NCBI RefSeq assembly: GCF_000422505.1
Contig: NZ_AULX01000023.1
Coordinates: 1 to 64,000, forward strand
Direction: 5' to 3'
Origin: Paenibacillus pinihumi DSM 23905 = JCM 16419
Lineage (GTDB): Bacteria > Bacillota > Bacilli > Paenibacillales > Paenibacillaceae
Length of the DNA stretch: 64,000 nucleotides
Shown here: one piece after another, positions 6,570 through 14,788 of the stretch
How the letters are laid out: each line of letters begins with the position of its first letter
How positions within the stretch are numbered: position 1 is the first letter of the stretch
Program-made: the position numbers and the translations under genes
Notes under the pieces: model-generated
The model's input: only the letters and a program-made list of their open reading frames with translations
The model's database searches: none
What the model was told of the DNA's origin: nothing

Positions 6570-7175
6570 TTACACCGCCTCCTGTAGTAACTTAACTTCG
6601 CCAATGTCCCCGAACTCACGTGCTACCCATTCTCGTGCTTCTGGGTTGTGTTTCTGCTCGCCCTCACTTGGAATCCAACCGAAATGACTACCGCAAATAT
6701 AATTTAACTGCGCCAGCAGTTTCGGATTTTTAAACCACACGTGCACTGTGCCTTTTCCGAACATCTTGAACCGAAGTGTGTCGTTTTCAAACTCCTGACA
6801 CGATAATGAATTGAATTGATTACTTACGGTTGGGTCAATTAGTTGTAGCGCCTTGATAATGTCATCGATCCACCGCCGGACGTCCCAATTAACTCTTTCG
6901 TAATCTACATTGAAGTCCCACCGGTCGAATGGCGAGTATTTTATCGGAATAATGATTTTATTATTGATTTTGTAGGAGCTGTTCGTCTTCCATCCGTTGT
7001 AGTAATGGACATTAGACGAGTAACTTGTCATATGACAGTCCGTTATCTTCTGAAATATGGAGACGACACTCTCTATTAAAATGTCCCGTTGGTTAGCACC
7101 GAGTGCTATTAACAGCATACGGATGTTTGTAAGGTTGATTTCCAGCTCGCTTGCTGACTCTAGTTTTCGGCTCAA
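6570..7175 (-). CDS. DUF4942 domain protein (C-terminal part of split methyltransferase)
   Basis: 201 aa from TTG 7175. It matches the DUF4942 pattern: YYNGWKTNSSYKINNKIIIP, then WIDDIIKALQLID, then FKMFGKGTVHVWFKNPKLLA. In related phage and plasmid proteins this domain follows an adenine methyltransferase on one chain. Here the methyltransferase ends in TAA at 7181-7179 and this ORF continues in the same frame after a single AAG codon, so one stop codon splits what looks like a fusion. GAGG 11 nt upstream could allow separate initiation at TTG. It is more AT-rich than its neighbours. Confidence 0.7.
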   Translation of the reverse strand: MSRKLESASELEINLTNIRMLLIALGANQRDILIESVVSIFQKITDCHMTSYSSNVHYYNGWKTNSSYKINNKIIIPIKYSPFDRWDFNVDYERVNWDVRRWIDDIIKALQLIDPTVSNQFNSLSCQEFENDTLRFKMFGKGTVHVWFKNPKLLAQLNYICGSHFGWIPSEGEQKHNPEAREWVAREFGDIGEVKLLQEAV

Positions 7176-7178
7176 CTT

Positions 7179-8120
7179 TTATATAGCCTCGTGTGTAAGC
7201 ATTTTGCGAAAGTCGTCAGTACCGAGTATCAATTCCCAATACTCGCTACGTAGTTTATCGATTTCGTTTCGCAAATCCTCCGAGTCAACCGCTTTTCGCG
7301 TCTGGACTACGTATCTAAGTGAATTCGACCGTCCTCGATTGACATTAGATACATAGCTCAAAAACGATTGCTTTGCGGTCGACGTGCGGTGGGCTTCTCT
7401 TATCAGGCTTACCGCTGTCTCATATTCGGCTACTAATCGCTCTACGTCCCGTAACCTCTCCGTCAATTCTGTAGGTTTGACGTAAGTAGACATTGCTGTC
7501 TCCAATTCTGCCGCTATGGTAGACGGGCCATTAGCGTTGAAAAACGGAATCTTATCATAGATTGACTTTCCACCACCGTCCTTCGGAAATTTGACGTGAA
7601 TTAACGCTACTTTTACGTCTGTTTTTCGTTCAGCGTCAGAAAATGCTCCGCTTACATATCGTATACTAGCGTTGTGTGATTCCAGTTTACACAGCAACTC
7701 TTGCCGCCTCGTTGAAAATGCGTTGTCAATCGTTTCTTTGTTCACAATCGCGAATATTTCGCAGTATGAAAGTTGGTTTTCTGCGATCTCCAGTGCTTTC
7801 AATACATGGGCAACGCCGTTTGAGAACGGAGGATTCATAACTATAAAGTCGTACTCTTTATACGTCTCGTAAGTTAAAAAATCGTCCCAAACGACAGATA
7901 CACCAGCTCCCGTTAATATATCAACGAGCCGAGGATCATTTTCAATCGCATCAATTCGCGGCGGATCGCCGTGCCCGCGCCTATCCTGAATGTACTGAAC
8001 GAGATCTCCCTTACCGGCTGACGGTTCTAATATACGGCCATGGATGCGCGTGCCTTCTGTTAAGCGGTCAAATAATGTACGCGGCGTTGGGTAAAAATCT
8101 TTGTTATCTGTGTAGATCAA
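7179..8120 (-). CDS. class I SAM-dependent DNA methyltransferase (N6-adenine type)
   Basis: 313 aa from TTG 8120 (GGGAGG SD 8 nt away). Motifs: FYPTP near the N-terminus, SAM-binding motif I EPSAGKGDL (about residue 33), acidic loop IENDPRL and catalytic motif IV NPPF (about residue 96), as in gamma/epsilon-type adenine methyltransferases. A coiled coil occupies residues 220-300. It probably methylates DNA, protecting the phage or altering regulation. No cognate endonuclease is seen. The C-terminus runs into the DUF4942 ORF in the same frame after one TAA. Confidence 0.8.
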   Translation of the reverse strand: MIYTDNKDFYPTPRTLFDRLTEGTRIHGRILEPSAGKGDLVQYIQDRRGHGDPPRIDAIENDPRLVDILTGAGVSVVWDDFLTYETYKEYDFIVMNPPFSNGVAHVLKALEIAENQLSYCEIFAIVNKETIDNAFSTRRQELLCKLESHNASIRYVSGAFSDAERKTDVKVALIHVKFPKDGGGKSIYDKIPFFNANGPSTIAAELETAMSTYVKPTELTERLRDVERLVAEYETAVSLIREAHRTSTAKQSFLSYVSNVNRGRSNSLRYVVQTRKAVDSEDLRNEIDKLRSEYWELILGTDDFRKMLTHEAI

Positions 8121-8138
8121 TATAACGCCTCCCTATTG

Positions 8139-8167
8139 TTGATCTCTCGTAACAAAAATCGTATAAT
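8139..8167 (+). promoter_or_regulatory. rightward sigma-A promoter
   Basis: TTGATC at 8139-8144, 17 bp, TATAAT at 8162-8167, 30 bp before the ATG at 8198. Confidence 0.7.
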
Positions 8168-8197
8168 TACGTTAAAACTTTCGTGAGGTGATTCGTA

Positions 8198-8638
8198 ATG
8201 ACGATAATTGCGCATAGTAACGTAGCTACACGCGGCTCTGATCCGTACATAACCGTAGACAAGTACGGGCGGCTCTGTCTTTCGGTGGGCCTCCGTATGA
8301 AACTTGACATGCCCGGAAAAGGACACATCCCCTTATACGTCGGGTACGATAAGGTGAATAAGCGGATCGGTATCGCGCGGCTCGAGGTAGTCCGTTTGAC
8401 TGACGTACTCCCTTACCGGTTTGACGTCGTACGTGGTTACGCAATGGCTCGTAAGTTTCTACGGGATAACGAAATACAGTACGATGAGACAACGAGGTAC
8501 GTAGATTCCGGAAATGACAACGGATGGCATACGTTCCAACTTTCCGGGTACGAGGCTCCGGACAGCAAGCACCAACCAAAAGCCGCCGAACCTCCCGCCA
8601 AGCCGTCGCGGACTAAGTCGAAGTCAACTCCGTCATAA
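8198..8638 (+). CDS. 146-aa phage protein with AbrB-like N-terminus (weak)
   Basis: ATG 8198 with SD GTGAGGTG and its own promoter. Residues 15-65 resemble a swapped-hairpin beta fold (YITVDKYGRLCLSVGLRMKL, then HIPLYVGYDKVNKRIGIARL). A second alpha/beta region and a Pro/Lys/Ser-rich tail follow. It is one of the few rightward genes in the phage, so it may be expressed in the lysogen. It overlaps the convergent kinase gene by 26 bp. Function is not known. Confidence 0.55.
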   Translation: MTIIAHSNVATRGSDPYITVDKYGRLCLSVGLRMKLDMPGKGHIPLYVGYDKVNKRIGIARLEVVRLTDVLPYRFDVVRGYAMARKFLRDNEIQYDETTRYVDSGNDNGWHTFQLSGYEAPDSKHQPKAAEPPAKPSRTKSKSTPS

Positions 8639-9296
8639 TCTCGTCAACTTTCCGCTGCAAATCCGCCAGCGTTCCATCGTTAATCACTTCGTAATCAACC
8701 TCGAAGCCGTTCGTATACTGCTCCGTCTCGTGCGTCAGGTCCATCAACTTAAACGTATCGGACGACGCGGCGGCCCGATGAATACGGAGGGCTTCCGGGG
8801 AGATTACCCGGATGATTACGTACCCCTCCTCGCGGCAGCGGGCGTACTCGTTCATCTGTCTTAAATCGCAAATCACCGCGCGGAATGTATTGTAACGGTG
8901 ACTTTTTGCGTGTTTGATGTCGCGGAAACATTCGCTCACCCAAATATCCTTGTGAATCAACTCCCGCATAAGTTGCCCGTGATTCTGGTAGCCTACGCGG
9001 GGTTTTGGCGTGCGGGGAATCTCGGGATACCTGCGGTGGAAATCGTCTTTCAGGCCGTCACCAAACGCAAACCGCGTGTATCCGTATCGCTCGCAAAGAT
9101 AGCTGCCTATACTATCCTTGCCTGCGCGAAGCCCGCCAGTTAACGCAATGTTCGGCAGAGATTTATTATGAGTCTTCTTCGGAACAGATCCGATCATGCA
9201 ACGTTTATGTCCGCTATACCACACGCCGTCTTGCTGAAAGCCGTACGGGGATTTGACGTGTTCTCCACAACTATCGCAAGTTTTAAAATCACTCAT
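8613..9296 (-). CDS. deoxynucleoside monophosphate kinase-like P-loop protein with zinc ribbon
   Basis: 227 aa, ATG 9296 in an ATGA overlap with the upstream gene. Residues 6-33 hold CDSCGEH...C, a small zinc-ribbon-like start. The P-loop is IALTGGLRAGKDSIGSYL (about 50-68), followed by FAFGDGLKDDFHRRYP, the substrate region typical of phage dNMP kinases, and VICDLRQMNEY (Walker B-like). It would convert dNMPs to dNDPs. It lies beside ThyX, dUTPase and ribonucleotide reductase, which supports the role. The added zinc motif is unusual. Confidence 0.7.
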   Translation of the reverse strand: MSDFKTCDSCGEHVKSPYGFQQDGVWYSGHKRCMIGSVPKKTHNKSLPNIALTGGLRAGKDSIGSYLCERYGYTRFAFGDGLKDDFHRRYPEIPRTPKPRVGYQNHGQLMRELIHKDIWVSECFRDIKHAKSHRYNTFRAVICDLRQMNEYARCREEGYVIIRVISPEALRIHRAAASSDTFKLMDLTHETEQYTNGFEVDYEVINDGTLADLQRKVDEIMTELTST

Positions 9297-9511
9297 TCCG
9301 CCGCCTCCTCATTACTTTCGTCTATTAAAATCATCGTCATTTTCCGGTAACCTTCCGGAGCCGTCCGGGTAACTACGTACGCTCCCGGCTTATCCTGACT
9401 CTGGTAGTTACGGACGGATCGGCCGTTTGACCATACGGTGCGGATCGTTATTTTAGCGTCCGGCCTCGTCAGATATTTCAGGCGGGTAATAGCGGAGGAA
9501 ATGTCGCTCAA
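9293..9511 (-). CDS. 72-aa hypothetical protein
   Basis: TTG 9511 overlaps the TGA of the upstream gene (TTGA) with SD GGGAGGG. Strands KITIRTVWSNGRSV and GAYVVTRTAPEGYRKMTMIL suggest a small beta fold. No family is recognised; coupled to its neighbours in the nucleotide operon. Confidence 0.55.
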   Translation of the reverse strand: MSDISSAITRLKYLTRPDAKITIRTVWSNGRSVRNYQSQDKPGAYVVTRTAPEGYRKMTMILIDESNEEAAE

Positions 9512-9732
9512 TTCGGAACCCTCCCGTAAGGTACGATTGTGTATCGTGCTTTATCCGCGGTTACTTCCGCAGCTTTTTCCGGCTGCCAATAACCGGAGAC
9601 TTCCCGTTTTGACAAATGCGTAATCTGTGCCCGCGCCGTACTCTCCGTTAAATAAGCAGGCCGCCCACCTGCGGGATCGACCGGTTTGCCATCGCGGTAG
9701 ATTACGTAGACTAAATGTTGAGTATCGCTCAT
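9508..9732 (-). CDS. 74-aa hypothetical protein
   Basis: ATG 9732 directly follows the TAA of the gene upstream, SD GGGAGGTG. It starts with a strand (LVYVIYRDGKPV), followed by a helix with TESTARAQITHLSKREV and a terminal strand (RYTIVPYGRVP). Unknown function. Confidence 0.55.
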   Translation of the reverse strand: MSDTQHLVYVIYRDGKPVDPAGGRPAYLTESTARAQITHLSKREVSGYWQPEKAAEVTADKARYTIVPYGRVPN

Positions 9733-10914
9733 TTACGCGGACACCTCCCGGTCGGAATCGTCGATAATATTTCCTTGATTTGCTACAACACTGCCTAAAG
9801 ACGCAGTGCCTCTCGAATAGTTACATACCTCGGTATTCGGCCTTATAACAACGCGATAACCCGCGAAAGTTACGACGTCACCTACTCGCACACCCTCCGG
9901 CTCCGGCGCGTTAAGATACTCGGAAGGAACCGGAAGTCCCAACGCCCGGCGAAGTGCGATTGCCTTGCCGATTGCCTCATTGAATACGTCGCCTGGCGCG
10001 GCCTTTGCTATGCCTTTTGCCCAAGCACGCGTATCCGAGGTACCTCGAATTAACGCAACCACCGTACGTTTATTTCGATTAACTACGTATTCAACGCGAT
10101 ATATCGGGAGGTAACCCTCATTACCGTCTGTGTGCGGGTAAAACACTTCACGCAAGCCTCCGTTTACTGGAGGCCTAGTACCTGCAAATTTACGCAAATC
10201 CGCTACGTCAGCCTTCGCCTGCTTAACGACGTCCTCCCGAGTCAATATCGACAGCGCTCCGATAGACGCTACGACTTGTTTCGAAGTCGCCGCATCCCGA
10301 AGACTAATAGCCTGCTTCGCAACTTCCGCCTCCAACTCGGACACTCTCCGTTGAAGGTCCGCAATGTTCCGTCGAGCAGCGGCAAGTGCATCGAGGCAGT
10401 CAGGCGAAGAGGCGGATACACCGCTGGTTACGGGTATAGTCGGTTCGAGTACGTAGTGTTTTGGCTTAAGTCCGTTACGTTGCCAACGACTACTGCCTTT
10501 CTCATCCTTAAATTCCCCGCCGTCATGATCGGCACCAACGATTAAGTACGGCTTGCCTGCGATTATGCTCTTCGTACCCCACTCGAATACGAGATATTCA
10601 CCCTTACGGCCGTTTCGGTCGACCAAACGATACTCCGCAGTCTCATCGATTTTACGGACGATATCGGTCGGTTCGAGGACTACGTATTCCCCGCCATACG
10701 TACCACAAACACCGTCTACATATTTAATTCCGAACGGTCCGATTACGGCATTGAGGTGAACACGGATAACCGTTCCAGCCTTAAATATTTTATTACCGAG
10801 TGTCATCTTAATCCGCTCATTGAGTGCCGCTACTCGCCTAACCTCCGCATAAGCCCGTTCCCATCCCGTCAACTTTTCGTCCGCTACCCACGTAAATTGT
10901 TTTCCGTTACTCAT
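9733..10914 (-). CDS. 393-aa protein with SH3-like modules and central coiled coil
   Basis: ATG 10914 is chosen (GGAGGG SD, 9 nt); a GTG at 10923 is an alternative. The first 160 residues carry SH3/KOW-like beta segments (GTVIRVHLNAVIGPFG, GEYLVFEWGTKSIIAGKPYL). Residues about 180-225 are a heptad coiled coil (NIADLQRRVSELEAEVAKQA). Further beta-rich segments follow, including RVGDVVTFAGYRVVIRPN near the end. The style matches the 405-aa repeat protein at 22932-24149. A structural or nucleic-acid binding role is possible; none is proven. Confidence 0.55.
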   Translation of the reverse strand: MSNGKQFTWVADEKLTGWERAYAEVRRVAALNERIKMTLGNKIFKAGTVIRVHLNAVIGPFGIKYVDGVCGTYGGEYVVLEPTDIVRKIDETAEYRLVDRNGRKGEYLVFEWGTKSIIAGKPYLIVGADHDGGEFKDEKGSSRWQRNGLKPKHYVLEPTIPVTSGVSASSPDCLDALAAARRNIADLQRRVSELEAEVAKQAISLRDAATSKQVVASIGALSILTREDVVKQAKADVADLRKFAGTRPPVNGGLREVFYPHTDGNEGYLPIYRVEYVVNRNKRTVVALIRGTSDTRAWAKGIAKAAPGDVFNEAIGKAIALRRALGLPVPSEYLNAPEPEGVRVGDVVTFAGYRVVIRPNTEVCNYSRGTASLGSVVANQGNIIDDSDREVSA

Positions 10915-11401
10915 TCGTATCACCCTCCGATTTGTTTTTGTTGATTATCCGTAACTCAACTTTCTGCCGCCCAAATTCGATAGCTGCCGAGCGGCTTCCG
11001 TGTAATATATCGATACGTGCGCCTTTGATCGCCCCACCTACGTCCTCTGCGGTCCCTTCGATAATCGTTCCGTCATCCAATCGTATCTCAACCGCCGAGC
11101 CTAACGGAATCACACGGGGATCAACGGCTATTACCGTGCGGCCACCGTGTTCCGTGGTTTTTCTTACGTCAACGCCAGATTTTGTGATACCCGAGCAGCC
11201 ACGGCAATTCGCGGTGTAAGCCGTAGCTTCGAACGTGTGCCATTCCGATTCTGGTTTCGGAGCGATTCCGATTGCTTCCGCAGCTACGAGTAGAGCCGTA
11301 AGTAGCACGGAGACTACGATATTAGGGACATTCGAAAAACTTCGCCGTCCACGGATCGACCTTCGCCACCTCTTCGCGAAGCTTCTCGGACAGGTCCGCA
11401 A
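10907..11401 (-). CDS. 3D domain (YuiC/RlpA-like) membrane-anchored protein
   Basis: The C-terminal 95 residues are a 3D domain: FEATAYTANCRGCSG, then GRTVIAVDPRVIPLGSAVEI, then GTAEDVGGAIKGARIDI, with the three conserved Asp residues of the double-psi beta-barrel seen in peptidoglycan lytic transglycosylases and Bacillus YuiC. A hydrophobic segment (VVSVLLTALLVAAEAIGIA) precedes it. It may cut or remodel the cell wall from outside the membrane. The start is uncertain: TTG 11449, TTG 11401 and GTG 11308 all lack a good SD, and the frame runs into thyX. Confidence 0.65.
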   Translation of the reverse strand: MRTCPRSFAKRWRRSIRGRRSFSNVPNIVVSVLLTALLVAAEAIGIAPKPESEWHTFEATAYTANCRGCSGITKSGVDVRKTTEHGGRTVIAVDPRVIPLGSAVEIRLDDGTIIEGTAEDVGGAIKGARIDILHGSRSAAIEFGRQKVELRIINKNKSEGDTNE

Positions 11402-12065
11402 TCTCCCATTGTGCGCCGGAGCCTGCCCGTCTCTTAGCGTAAAATTCAAGCAATGCCCGTAGATTAACGGTCATGACGAGGTTGCAAGCTGCCGCGTTCG
11501 GGAGGACCATACGAGCGTCTTCGGCGGGAACACCCAGCGCTCTCAGTTCGTCATACGCCGCTTGTAAATCGTTCATAACTACGTCAAATACTCGAAACCT
11601 TTCGGAGTCTTCGTTAACTGACGGGGGTGTTACATAATCGAATCCACCGGATTTATCTTCGCTGCTGAACCGTACATACCGCTGCGATTGAACCGAATAG
11701 CTGAATCCGATACGGTGCCGTGTAAGTTGCGCCAGCAAAGCCCGCGATACGCCTTCGACCGCGAATGTATACGTGATATGTTCGAGAGTTGACGTATGTT
11801 TGCTGCGGATAATATGTCGGAACAGGCGGTCGGATTCCGCGCCTCCTTCGCCATCTGACGCGGCCGATCCGAAGTATTTACCGCTCTCGGACGGAAGAAT
11901 CTCGGACGGTTTCATCGGACTATAACACGTGCGAATTGCGATTAGGGCGATGGCGGCCCGGTGATTCACCTTTCCGTCGGGAGTGTGCGGTTTGAGATAC
12001 GTGTCTTCGATTTCGGCGATGAATTCGTCAGACAACTTCGTATGTGCGATTAGTTTTACGTTCAA
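11322..12065 (-). CDS. thyX: flavin-dependent thymidylate synthase ThyX
   Basis: 247 aa, TTG 12065 with AAAGGAGG SD, overlapping the stop of the 45-aa gene upstream (TTGA). ThyX makes dTMP from dU-MP with methylene-THF, NADPH and FAD. The signature region is QLTRHRIGFSYSVQSQRYV: RHR is followed after eight residues by the Ser, one more than the canonical RHR-X7-S. Other matches are HTSTLEHITYTF and NLRALLEFYAKRR, the conserved C-terminal nucleotide-binding stretch. With the dUTPase and the reductase genes next door it completes a phage dTTP supply route. Confidence 0.93.
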   Translation of the reverse strand: MNVKLIAHTKLSDEFIAEIEDTYLKPHTPDGKVNHRAAIALIAIRTCYSPMKPSEILPSESGKYFGSAASDGEGGAESDRLFRHIIRSKHTSTLEHITYTFAVEGVSRALLAQLTRHRIGFSYSVQSQRYVRFSSEDKSGGFDYVTPPSVNEDSERFRVFDVVMNDLQAAYDELRALGVPAEDARMVLPNAAACNLVMTVNLRALLEFYAKRRAGSGAQWEIADLSEKLREEVAKVDPWTAKFFECP

Positions 12066-12199
12066 TTTTCGTCCTCCTTTTTCGTGTGCTTATTAATACG
12101 TACCTGTGCAATATGACCTGATACTTCCGTAACTGCCATTAGAAGTAATAGAAAGGAGAAGAACGTAATGTACGGATGCGCCAGCGCGAATTCTTTCAC
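12062..12199 (-). CDS. 45-aa single-span membrane protein
   Basis: GTG 12199 with a perfect GGAGGTGA SD. One transmembrane helix (PYITFFSFLLLLMAVTEV) is followed by a charged tail. The stop overlaps the thyX start (AATTGA), so translation is coupled. Tiny hydrophobic early phage proteins of this kind are common; the function is unknown. Confidence 0.65.
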   Translation of the reverse strand: MKEFALAHPYITFFSFLLLLMAVTEVSGHIAQVRINKHTKKEDEN

Positions 12200-12239
12200 G
12201 GAACATCACCTCCAATTCATACTTACGGAATATTCCCAC

Positions 12240-13001
12240 TTATACACCGCTGCTCCCGAAGCCTCCGTCGCCCCGCGCAGTCTCCGTCAAATCCGATAAT
12301 TCCGCAACCTCTTCGAAAGTTACCCGCGGGACCGGAAGCACCAACGCTTGGGCGATGCGGTCGCCACGGCGGATAAGGTACGACCCATACATCATCCCTG
12401 TTGCTCTTTTTCCGTCGATTGTAAATCCGTATTTGTGAACGGCCCCATCCGGATATCGGCCGCTATGTGTATTATCGAGGATGACTACGACTTCCCCGCG
12501 GAAATCACTATCGATTGTAGCTGGAGAATTAGCTACGCGGAGCTTCGTATTCCAAGTGACTCCGGACCGTGGCCGGATCTGCATCTCGTACCCGTCCGGA
12601 ATCTCTACTGCGAACCCAAGCGGAACCTTTTTCGTCTCGCCTGGCGCGATAATTACGTCGGCTGCTGCGTAGAGATCGAAGGCCGCTGCGGCTGCGGACC
12701 CGTACGTGGGGATACGGGCGTGTTCGGAAAGACGGTGGATTTTTACGTTCATACCTGGTACTTCTTCTAAAACAACGTAGTCTACATAGGTAGCATCGAG
12801 AAATCCCGTACTTTCTGAATTTTTAAAGCTCAACTCTGTAAACACTGATCCATCGTTAAATCGAGACTTCTCGTTTACAATCGTCTCTAGGCCGATAATC
12901 TCTGGAGAGTGACGCTTGTAGGGACCCCTCAACGCAGTGATTCGGATGCGCTCTCCAGATTCCGCATTTCGGGCGACCTCTCTGTGACTAACGTTACTCA
13001 T
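12240..13001 (-). CDS. dut: dUTP diphosphatase with N-terminal extension
   Basis: 253 aa; ATG 13001 is preferred over 13007 because AAGGAG is 9 nt upstream. It hydrolyses dUTP to dUMP, the substrate of ThyX. All five trimeric dUTPase motifs are visible after residue 100: AAAFDLYAA, RPRSG, ATIDSDFRGEV, RGDRIAQALVLPV and the P-loop-like RGDGGFGSSG at the C-terminus. The first 85 residues are an extra SH3-like domain (ESGERIRITALRGPYKRHSP), uncommon for this enzyme but resembling beta modules in other proteins of this phage. Confidence 0.93.
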   Translation of the reverse strand: MSNVSHREVARNAESGERIRITALRGPYKRHSPEIIGLETIVNEKSRFNDGSVFTELSFKNSESTGFLDATYVDYVVLEEVPGMNVKIHRLSEHARIPTYGSAAAAAFDLYAAADVIIAPGETKKVPLGFAVEIPDGYEMQIRPRSGVTWNTKLRVANSPATIDSDFRGEVVVILDNTHSGRYPDGAVHKYGFTIDGKRATGMMYGSYLIRRGDRIAQALVLPVPRVTFEEVAELSDLTETARGDGGFGSSGV

Positions 13002-13341
13002 CTGCATCCGCTCCTTTTCTCGATTGAATTACGTAAATCTCCCCGCGCTGCTCTACGATTTCCCACCGTGCCGCGTCGATAACGTGGCCGGGGTTAACGG
13101 TGACTTCGTAACGGGTCGGCTGTGGTACTTCGTGTTTTGCTACTCCGGAAAATATCAGAACTCCTACGATTACCAAGAAACATAACCCAAAACTAACCAT
13201 ACCGCCGCTTTCTTCTTCTAGTCCGGAAAGTAGCGAAGCGCCGCCAACGATGCCTAAGAATCCAATTAAGAACATCGCCCATCCATAAAGTTCCATGGTC
13301 ACTCCGCCGCCTAACGTATTCAACACAGAAAACCCGTCCAC
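12994..13341 (-). CDS. two-span membrane protein with cytosolic or external domain
   Basis: 115 aa from GTG 13341 (GGAGG SD, 7 nt); ATG 13296 with GGAG is nearly as good. Two transmembrane helices (YGWAMFLIGFLGIVGGASLL and FGLCFLVIVGVLIFSGV) are followed by a 45-residue soluble tail (RYEVTVNPGHVIDAARWEIV). It is located between nrdF and the dUTPase gene. Unknown role. Confidence 0.6.
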   Translation of the reverse strand: MDGFSVLNTLGGGVTMELYGWAMFLIGFLGIVGGASLLSGLEEESGGMVSFGLCFLVIVGVLIFSGVAKHEVPQPTRYEVTVNPGHVIDAARWEIVEQRGEIYVIQSRKGADADE

Positions 13342-13386
13342 CTCATCGCCTCCTTACCTGTTATAAGGGCGTAAAATCCCCGAATT

Positions 13387-13400
13387 GGGACACGTGTCCC
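13387..13400. promoter_or_regulatory. perfect 14-bp palindrome after nrdF
   Basis: GGGACACGTGTCCC is a perfect palindrome 13 bp past the nrdF stop. It is not followed by a T run, so an operator fits better than a terminator. Confidence 0.4.
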
Positions 13401-13413
13401 CGAATCTACTTAT

Positions 13414-14409
13414 TTAACCGTATAGGCGAGAGTGTTCCGTACGTCCTTCGAAAATAAAGTCCTCATCGCGGATCGGTTCAACATTCAGCGCCATTACATA
13501 ACCATCGCCCTTTTGCGAAAAGAAATCATGATGCTTCGTCCCCGTATCCAATCCGTTGAGTACGATCGCACTGAACGGTTCGGGCGCAAACGCCGGTTCG
13601 AGTCCGAGGTTGTTTAACGCTTTATTCGCGTTGTATTCGATATACCGGACCACATCGTCGGTCAGTCCGACCTCATCGTATAGCAACGCCGTATATTCGA
13701 GTTCGTTACGATATAGCTCGTCGAGTAACGTTTCCGTCCGCTCGGCCGCTTCCTCTCGTTCCATCTCCGTAAGCTCGGCATAAAGTTCCTGCGCCAGCAT
13801 TCCGACGAATACTCCGTGTATCGATTCGTCCAGCAGGATTTTACGGATGATTTCGCCGGACGTGGTCATGCGGCCTTGCCCCGTCAGATACAACGGATAA
13901 TAAAATCCGGAATAAAATAGGAACGATTCGAGGAATACCGACGCCACGCACGCCATGTAAATATCGAGTCTGGACGGGTCCGGCCGGAGTAGCGCACGAT
14001 AATGACGGCTAATCATTTCGGCTTTAAACGTGAGCTGCGGTTGGGACGGGACCCATTCGGAGAGTAGCCGCCGCGTCTCATCCGACGGAACCAGCGTAGT
14101 GAATATCGTCGAATACGATTTGGCGTGGATTTGTTCCATGGCGGCCATGAACGTAAGTACGGCGCGTTTTCGCTCGTCGCCCGTGTGTACCGCAAGTAAC
14201 GGCATGCCCTCGCCGCCCTGCAACGTATCCAATCCGGTTAAACCTGCCAATACGTATTTGTACGAGGTGCGTTCGGCTTCGGCGGCCGCTTCCCAGTCCG
14301 CAACATCGTCTGAAACGGGAAACTCCGTATCAACCCACATCTGAGCGAGATTCTGCTGCCAAAACATTAATACGTAATCTTCCGGTAAATTCCAATTCGC
14401 GGCTTTAAT
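13414..14409 (-). CDS. nrdF: class Ib ribonucleotide reductase small subunit NrdF (ATT start)
   Basis: 331 aa if translation starts at ATT 14409. The ATG at 14367 would remove KAANWNLPEDYVL, which aligns with the conserved NrdF N-terminus, and upstream to the in-frame TAA there is no ATG, GTG or TTG. AAGGAG lies 8 nt before the ATT. Metal ligands are present: Asp in GLDTLQGGEGMP, Glu and His in AAMEQIHAKSYS (with the radical Tyr), Glu in VFLESFLFYSGF, Glu and His in LLDESIHGVFVG. It builds the tyrosyl radical for NrdE, with NrdI as activator. Confidence 0.92.
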   Translation of the reverse strand: MKAANWNLPEDYVLMFWQQNLAQMWVDTEFPVSDDVADWEAAAEAERTSYKYVLAGLTGLDTLQGGEGMPLLAVHTGDERKRAVLTFMAAMEQIHAKSYSTIFTTLVPSDETRRLLSEWVPSQPQLTFKAEMISRHYRALLRPDPSRLDIYMACVASVFLESFLFYSGFYYPLYLTGQGRMTTSGEIIRKILLDESIHGVFVGMLAQELYAELTEMEREEAAERTETLLDELYRNELEYTALLYDEVGLTDDVVRYIEYNANKALNNLGLEPAFAPEPFSAIVLNGLDTGTKHHDFFSQKGDGYVMALNVEPIRDEDFIFEGRTEHSRLYG

Positions 14410-14427
14410 AAAATCCTCTCCTTCTGA

Positions 14428-14754
14428 TTAATTAGATAACGAGAGTGTTTTTCTTAAGTTGATAACGTCGGATACTTTTGCACGGTGCCTTTCGGATATA
14501 ATCAATCCCCTGACTCGATGGATTATGTCGTGCAATAACATATCAATACTCTCTTGCTCCTTGAAATTGTAAAAATTGAAAAGTCTGTCGTGGGGACCGC
14601 ATATTTCTTGAACGACATCAACAATGGTATACTGCTCTCCTGATTCTTGGACGGCAATCAGAAAATTCTCACCCTTTGCTTTAATAACAAAAGGCTCTTT
14701 TACCCTTTTAAAAAATATATTCTCATTTACCTCTAACTCAGATAGTTTTTTCAT
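14428..14754 (-). CDS. AT-rich 108-aa protein inserted between nrdE and nrdF
   Basis: ATG 14754 with SD AGGAGG 9 nt upstream. The product is Lys/Ile/Asn-rich with beta strands first (NIFFKRVKEPFVIKAKGENF) and a helical C-terminus. Its base composition is clearly more AT-rich than both flanking reductase genes, suggesting later insertion. In most phages nrdE and nrdF are adjacent or separated by homing endonucleases, but no endonuclease motif is visible here. Unknown function. Confidence 0.6.
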   Translation of the reverse strand: MKKLSELEVNENIFFKRVKEPFVIKAKGENFLIAVQESGEQYTIVDVVQEICGPHDRLFNFYNFKEQESIDMLLHDIIHRVRGLIISERHRAKVSDVINLRKTLSLSN

Positions 14755-14788
14755 AATTAAGACCCTCCTCATGTCTTGAAGCGTGAAT

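Noticed and set aside
14428-14754. Homing endonuclease between nrdE and nrdF
   Set aside because: The inserted gene has no LAGLIDADG, HNH or GIY-YIG motif.
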